Shown: in pieces, positions 6,170-8,356 of the stretch | Position numbering within the stretch: the first letter of the stretch is position 1 | Layout of the letters: the number at the start of each line of letters is the position of its first letter | Source: Verrucomicrobiota bacterium | GTDB taxonomy: Bacteria; Verrucomicrobiota; Verrucomicrobiia; Opitutales; Opitutaceae | Length of the DNA: 8,356 nt | Assembly: GCA_023391285.1 (NCBI GenBank) | Contig: JAEWBF010000139.1 | Span: 1-8,356 of the forward strand | Direction of reading: 5' to 3' | The notes under the pieces: model-generated | What the model was told of the DNA's origin: nothing | The model's database searches: none | What the model saw: the letters and a program-made list of their open reading frames with translations, nothing else | Program-made: the position numbers and the translations under genes

Positions 6170-6204
6170 AGGAAGCGCCCCGGCGGGCGAGTCCGCCGGG
6201 GCGC
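6166..6204 (-). terminator. Intrinsic terminator downstream of the exported-protein gene
   Basis: A perfect 12-bp GC-rich stem (6175-6186 with 6193-6204) encloses a 6-nt loop. On the - strand it is followed by TTCCTTTTTGC, giving five consecutive Ts at 6170-6166. It begins 33 bp after the stop codon of the 6238-7017 gene and is the clearest terminator in the window. It separates that gene from the same-strand molybdoenzyme gene. Confidence 0.85.
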
Positions 6205-6237
6205 CCAATCACGCACTATCTCTTCCTGACAGACCGG

Positions 6238-7017
6238 CTAGCGCCGGCCGAGGGATGTGCTGTTGCGCGCGGAACCTGCGGCGGCTACTCGCTGGGCGTG
6301 CGCGACCGCTTGGGTGAAGCTGTCGTAATCGGCGGCAAGAGCCTCGCGAGCGCGAGACCACTCGCTGGAAGGAGCCGACTGGGCAGCTGAAATGCTTTGT
6401 TGGAGGCGACGCTCAGCGGTGGCGACGGCGCGGGCGGCAGCCTCGAATTCGGCGCGTGCGTCGGGATCAAGCGAACGCGCGCGGGCGTCGGCTGACATCA
6501 TGGCGTCGCGGGCGGCGGCGATGTTGCGATTCAGCTGATCGGTGAGATCGTCGCGGCCTGAGATCGAAGCGGAACGGATCGAACTTACGGCGAGCTGGGT
6601 GCCGAGCGCGAGGTCGGCGGGCACCGTGTTGGTGGAAGTCACCGGCGTTGTCGTGGTGGATTGGGCCGCAGCGCGGAGGCGCTCGCGGCGCATGCCGATC
6701 GATTCGGTGCCGGACACGGCGGGCAGGTCGGTGCCGTGGACGGAGGAAGCGGCGGCGTTGGAGCCGGTGAGACCGTTGACGCCGGTGGTGCCGGCGTTGC
6801 CGACGATGAGCGGAGCGGAGTTGGGAACGGCTTGGGCGTTGAGGGTGGCCGCGCCGATAGCGCCGGCGGGATTACCGCCGTTGTTGAGAGCGACCGAGGC
6901 GTTGACGCCCGGGTGAGCAGCCGGGAGTGAAGGATCGGAGGCAACCTGGGCGAAGGCGGCGAAACTGGACGCGGCGGTGGCGAGTGAGGTGGTGAGGGCG
7001 AGGCGGGTGAGTTTCAT
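6238..7017 (-). CDS. Exported protein of unknown function, disordered N-part and helical C-part
   Basis: I do not recognise this 259-aa protein. It starts MKLTRLALTTSLATAASSFA and has a clear signal peptide with an AFA cleavage site after residue 23, so it should be periplasmic or secreted. Residues about 24-150 are low in complexity, rich in Ala, Gly, Asn, Ser and Thr (for example STTTTPVTSTN, 120-130), with no cysteine, and are probably disordered. Residues about 155-247 are strongly helical, with amphipathic Ala/Arg/Glu-rich repeats such as RAEFEAAARAVATAERRLQQ (188-207), which may form a coiled coil or helical bundle. ATG 7017 is chosen for the signal peptide; AAAAGG stands six bases upstream, and the longer start at 7065 would put charged and His residues before the signal. 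It is a single-gene unit: a divergent spacer before it and a strong terminator after it. Confidence 0.8.
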   Translation of the reverse strand: MKLTRLALTTSLATAASSFAAFAQVASDPSLPAAHPGVNASVALNNGGNPAGAIGAATLNAQAVPNSAPLIVGNAGTTGVNGLTGSNAAASSVHGTDLPAVSGTESIGMRRERLRAAAQSTTTTPVTSTNTVPADLALGTQLAVSSIRSASISGRDDLTDQLNRNIAAARDAMMSADARARSLDPDARAEFEAAARAVATAERRLQQSISAAQSAPSSEWSRAREALAADYDSFTQAVAHAQRVAAAGSARNSTSLGRR

Positions 7018-7249
7018 GGCGGCCTTTTGTGTGGGGTGTATGTTGAGGTGGTGCATGTGGCGCATCAGCCGTGCCGAACGGAGCTGAGCATGCGCAAGCG
7101 TTTGAGGAGTCGGCAGCTATTGGGTTTTCGAGACCGTTTGACGCACCGGGGAAGGGTGCATCCTGCAAGATTGAGCTGGGGGGAAACGGGAATCCTGCAC
7201 ACCCGAGTCCGGCCTTGCGGCGGTGATGGGGAGGCGGCGAGATGGGCCG
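7018..7249. promoter_or_regulatory. Divergent intergenic spacer with a direct repeat
   Basis: These 232 bases lie between two genes transcribed away from each other and should carry both promoters. I find no convincing -35/-10 pair. An 8-bp direct repeat ATCCTGCA occurs at 7160-7167 and 7192-7199, 32 bp apart or about three helical turns, on the side nearer the ABC gene. This could be a pair of regulator sites or chance. No credible small gene is visible; the open frames here lack coding character. Confidence 0.4.
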
Positions 7250-8041
7250 ATGCGTGAACGGGAAACGGTGTTAGAGATTTGCGGGCTGCGTGTGGAGCGC
7301 GGGCGAACGGCGATATTGCGCGGGGTGGATTGGCGCGTGGAGCGAGGGGAGCACTGGGTGATTTTGGGGGCGAACGGCTCGGGGAAGACGACGCTGTTGA
7401 AGGCGTTGACGGGATTTATTTCACCGACGGCGGGAGAGTTTTCGGCGCTCGGGCAACGTTATGGAGCGAGCGACTGGCGGACGTTGCGCGAGAAGGTGGG
7501 CGTGGTGACGAGTGCGTTTGGCGCGGCGATTCCGCCGGCGGAGAAGGCAATCGAGACGGTGATGAGCGGGAAGTTCGCGCAGCTGGATTTATGGGCGCGG
7601 GTGACGAAGGGGGATCGGGCGGCGGCGCGCGAATGGTTGGAGGTGGTGGGGGCGCTGAGGATTGCGGAAAGGGAATGGCTGTATCTTTCGCAGGGGGAGA
7701 GACAGCGGGTGTTGATCGCGCGGGCGTTGATGGGCCGGCCGGAGCTGCTGATTTTGGATGAGCCGTGCGCGGGTTTGGATCCGGTGGCGCGGGAGGATTT
7801 TTTGGAGATGGTGCGCGGGCTGGTGAAGAAAACGGAGCCGGTGTTGGTGCTGGTGACGCATCACGTGGAGGAGATCGTCGACGGATTCACGCATGCGCTG
7901 ATGTTGCGTGATGGCGGTGTGGTAGCGGCGGGGACGATCAAGGAGGTGCTGAATTCGCGGCGGATGTCGGAGACGTTTGGCGTCTCCATGAAGTTGATAC
8001 GCGCGGGCGGACGGTATCGGCTGGAGCGGGCGAAGGCGTGA
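7250..8041 (+). CDS. ABC transporter ATP-binding protein, YlmA-like, no permease beside it
   Basis: This 263-aa protein is a single ABC ATPase domain that hydrolyses ATP. It carries Walker A GANGSGKTT (40-48), signature LSQGERQRV (146-154), Walker B LLILDEP (166-172), D-loop GLDP (175-178) and the H-loop histidine H204 (LVTHH). Where the Q-loop glutamine normally stands the sequence is VGVVTSAF (83-90), with Ser at 88. From memory this is usual in the YlmA/ModF-type group, whose transported substrate is unknown. No permease or substrate-binding gene lies in the window. The next gene overlaps its stop by four bases, so the two are translationally coupled. I chose ATG 7250, just before the first family residues (ETVLEICGL); ATG 7226 and GTG 7223 in frame are alternatives, and none has a well-spaced ribosome site. 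Confidence 0.91.
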   Translation: MRERETVLEICGLRVERGRTAILRGVDWRVERGEHWVILGANGSGKTTLLKALTGFISPTAGEFSALGQRYGASDWRTLREKVGVVTSAFGAAIPPAEKAIETVMSGKFAQLDLWARVTKGDRAAAREWLEVVGALRIAEREWLYLSQGERQRVLIARALMGRPELLILDEPCAGLDPVAREDFLEMVRGLVKKTEPVLVLVTHHVEEIVDGFTHALMLRDGGVVAAGTIKEVLNSRRMSETFGVSMKLIRAGGRYRLERAKA

Positions 8042-8356
8042 ACGCGCTGGCGGAGGCGATTGAGGCGGCGGGGCTGGGCAATGTGGGCGTGTATGTGGCG
8101 CTGTTTCTGGGGGCGTCGCTGTTGATGGTGTGGCGGCTCGAAGCGTTGTTGAAGCATGGGCTCGAAGGGACGGCCTTGGGCACGCTGGTGATGCCGTATT
8201 GTTCGGGGCTGGGGAATTTGATGTTCGTGGCGATCGTGCTGCAGACGGGTGCGCCGGGCGGGGAGGTGGTGACGAACTGTATCGTGAATAATGTTACGAA
8301 TCTCACGCTGGTGCTCGGGTTGGCGGCGGTGGGGTGGGGGTTGCCGCTGGCGGGTG
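8038..8356 (+). CDS. CaCA-like (Na+/Ca2+ exchanger superfamily) membrane protein, N-terminal part
   Basis: This reading frame starts with GTG 8038, overlaps the ABC gene's stop (GTGA) and stays open to the right edge (106 residues). It has membrane spans at about residues 15-32 (NVGVYVALFLGASLLMVW), 48-69 and 86-104. The stretch MPYCSGLGNLMF (52-63), followed by TNCIVNNVTNLTLVLGL (79-95), resembles a degenerate alpha-1 repeat of cation/Ca2+ exchangers, whose usual forms are S-x-PE and GSNxxN. From memory it matches proteins annotated 'sodium:calcium symporter' in Verrucomicrobiota and Planctomycetota. The acidic residue of the exchanger motif is absent, so ion specificity is open. The 4-nt overlap implies co-expression with the ATPase. 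No strong ribosome site is present. The coding call is solid; the family call is moderate. Confidence 0.65.
   Translation, partial: MNALAEAIEAAGLGNVGVYVALFLGASLLMVWRLEALLKHGLEGTALGTLVMPYCSGLGNLMFVAIVLQTGAPGGEVVTNCIVNNVTNLTLVLGLAAVGWGLPLAG

Noticed and set aside
5042..6208. 388-aa - frame across antiporter and molybdoenzyme genes
   Set aside because: Pro/Ser/Arg-rich shadow spanning two convergent genes; no domain.
7027..7257. 76-aa + frame in the divergent spacer
   Set aside because: No homology-like motif, no ribosome site, and it overlaps the ABC start; atypical composition for a gene.
1..8356. CRISPR array, tRNA, rRNA, transposon or defence island
   Set aside because: No regularly spaced repeats, cloverleaf, transposase, nuclease or recombinase motifs were seen on either strand.

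Overview
The window is GC-rich, gene-dense bacterial chromosome holding nine protein genes, two of them cut by the window edges. I see no rRNA, tRNA, CRISPR array, insertion sequence or phage gene. The protein types (a PF07399-like putative Na+/H+ antiporter, a stand-alone sulfite-oxidase-fold protein, a 'MPYCSGLGN' CaCA-like membrane protein), the GCAAAA-type spacer repeats and the GC-rich palindromes suggest a Verrucomicrobiota member, most likely Opitutaceae-like. That placement is an inference from recalled family resemblance, not a search result. The + strand is strongly G-rich throughout. Genes on + end codons mostly in G, and genes on - end them mostly in C, so the skew follows the DNA strand and not the gene. 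This fits + being the leading replication strand here.

Layout. (1) 1-1048 (-): N-terminal 349 residues of a dicarboxylate/amino-acid:cation symporter, running off the left edge. (2) Across a 133-bp divergent spacer, 1182-2183 (+) encodes a PdxA-family dehydrogenase and 2233-3345 (+) a DUF1537 four-carbon acid-sugar kinase. Together they look like the two-enzyme D-threonate-type pathway: the kinase makes the 4-phosphate and PdxA2 oxidatively decarboxylates it to dihydroxyacetone phosphate. (3) After a 245-bp spacer with two small hairpins, 3591-3872 (+) is a small uncharacterised protein, followed closely by 3902-5419 (+), a putative Na+/H+ antiporter with a signal-peptide-like N terminus. (4) Convergent with it, 5472-6113 (-) is a cytoplasmic sulfite-oxidase-fold molybdopterin protein. 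A hairpin that may terminate from the + side lies in the 52-bp gap. (5) 6238-7017 (-) is an exported, low-complexity plus helical protein of unknown function, with a textbook intrinsic terminator behind it. (6) Across a 232-bp divergent spacer, 7250-8041 (+) is an ABC ATPase of the YlmA type, overlapping by 4 nt the start of a CaCA-like multi-spanning membrane protein (8038 to the right edge).

Most of the content is ordinary metabolism and ion transport. The best second-look items are: the symporter's NMDGT motif changed to NMSGT; palindromes and short repeats between and inside genes, including one translated in frame within the kinase; competing hairpins in the leader of the molybdoenzyme; a CaCA-like protein with a degenerate ion-binding repeat coupled to an orphan ABC ATPase; and the uncharacterised gene next to the antiporter. 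I found no convincing undescribed multi-gene system.
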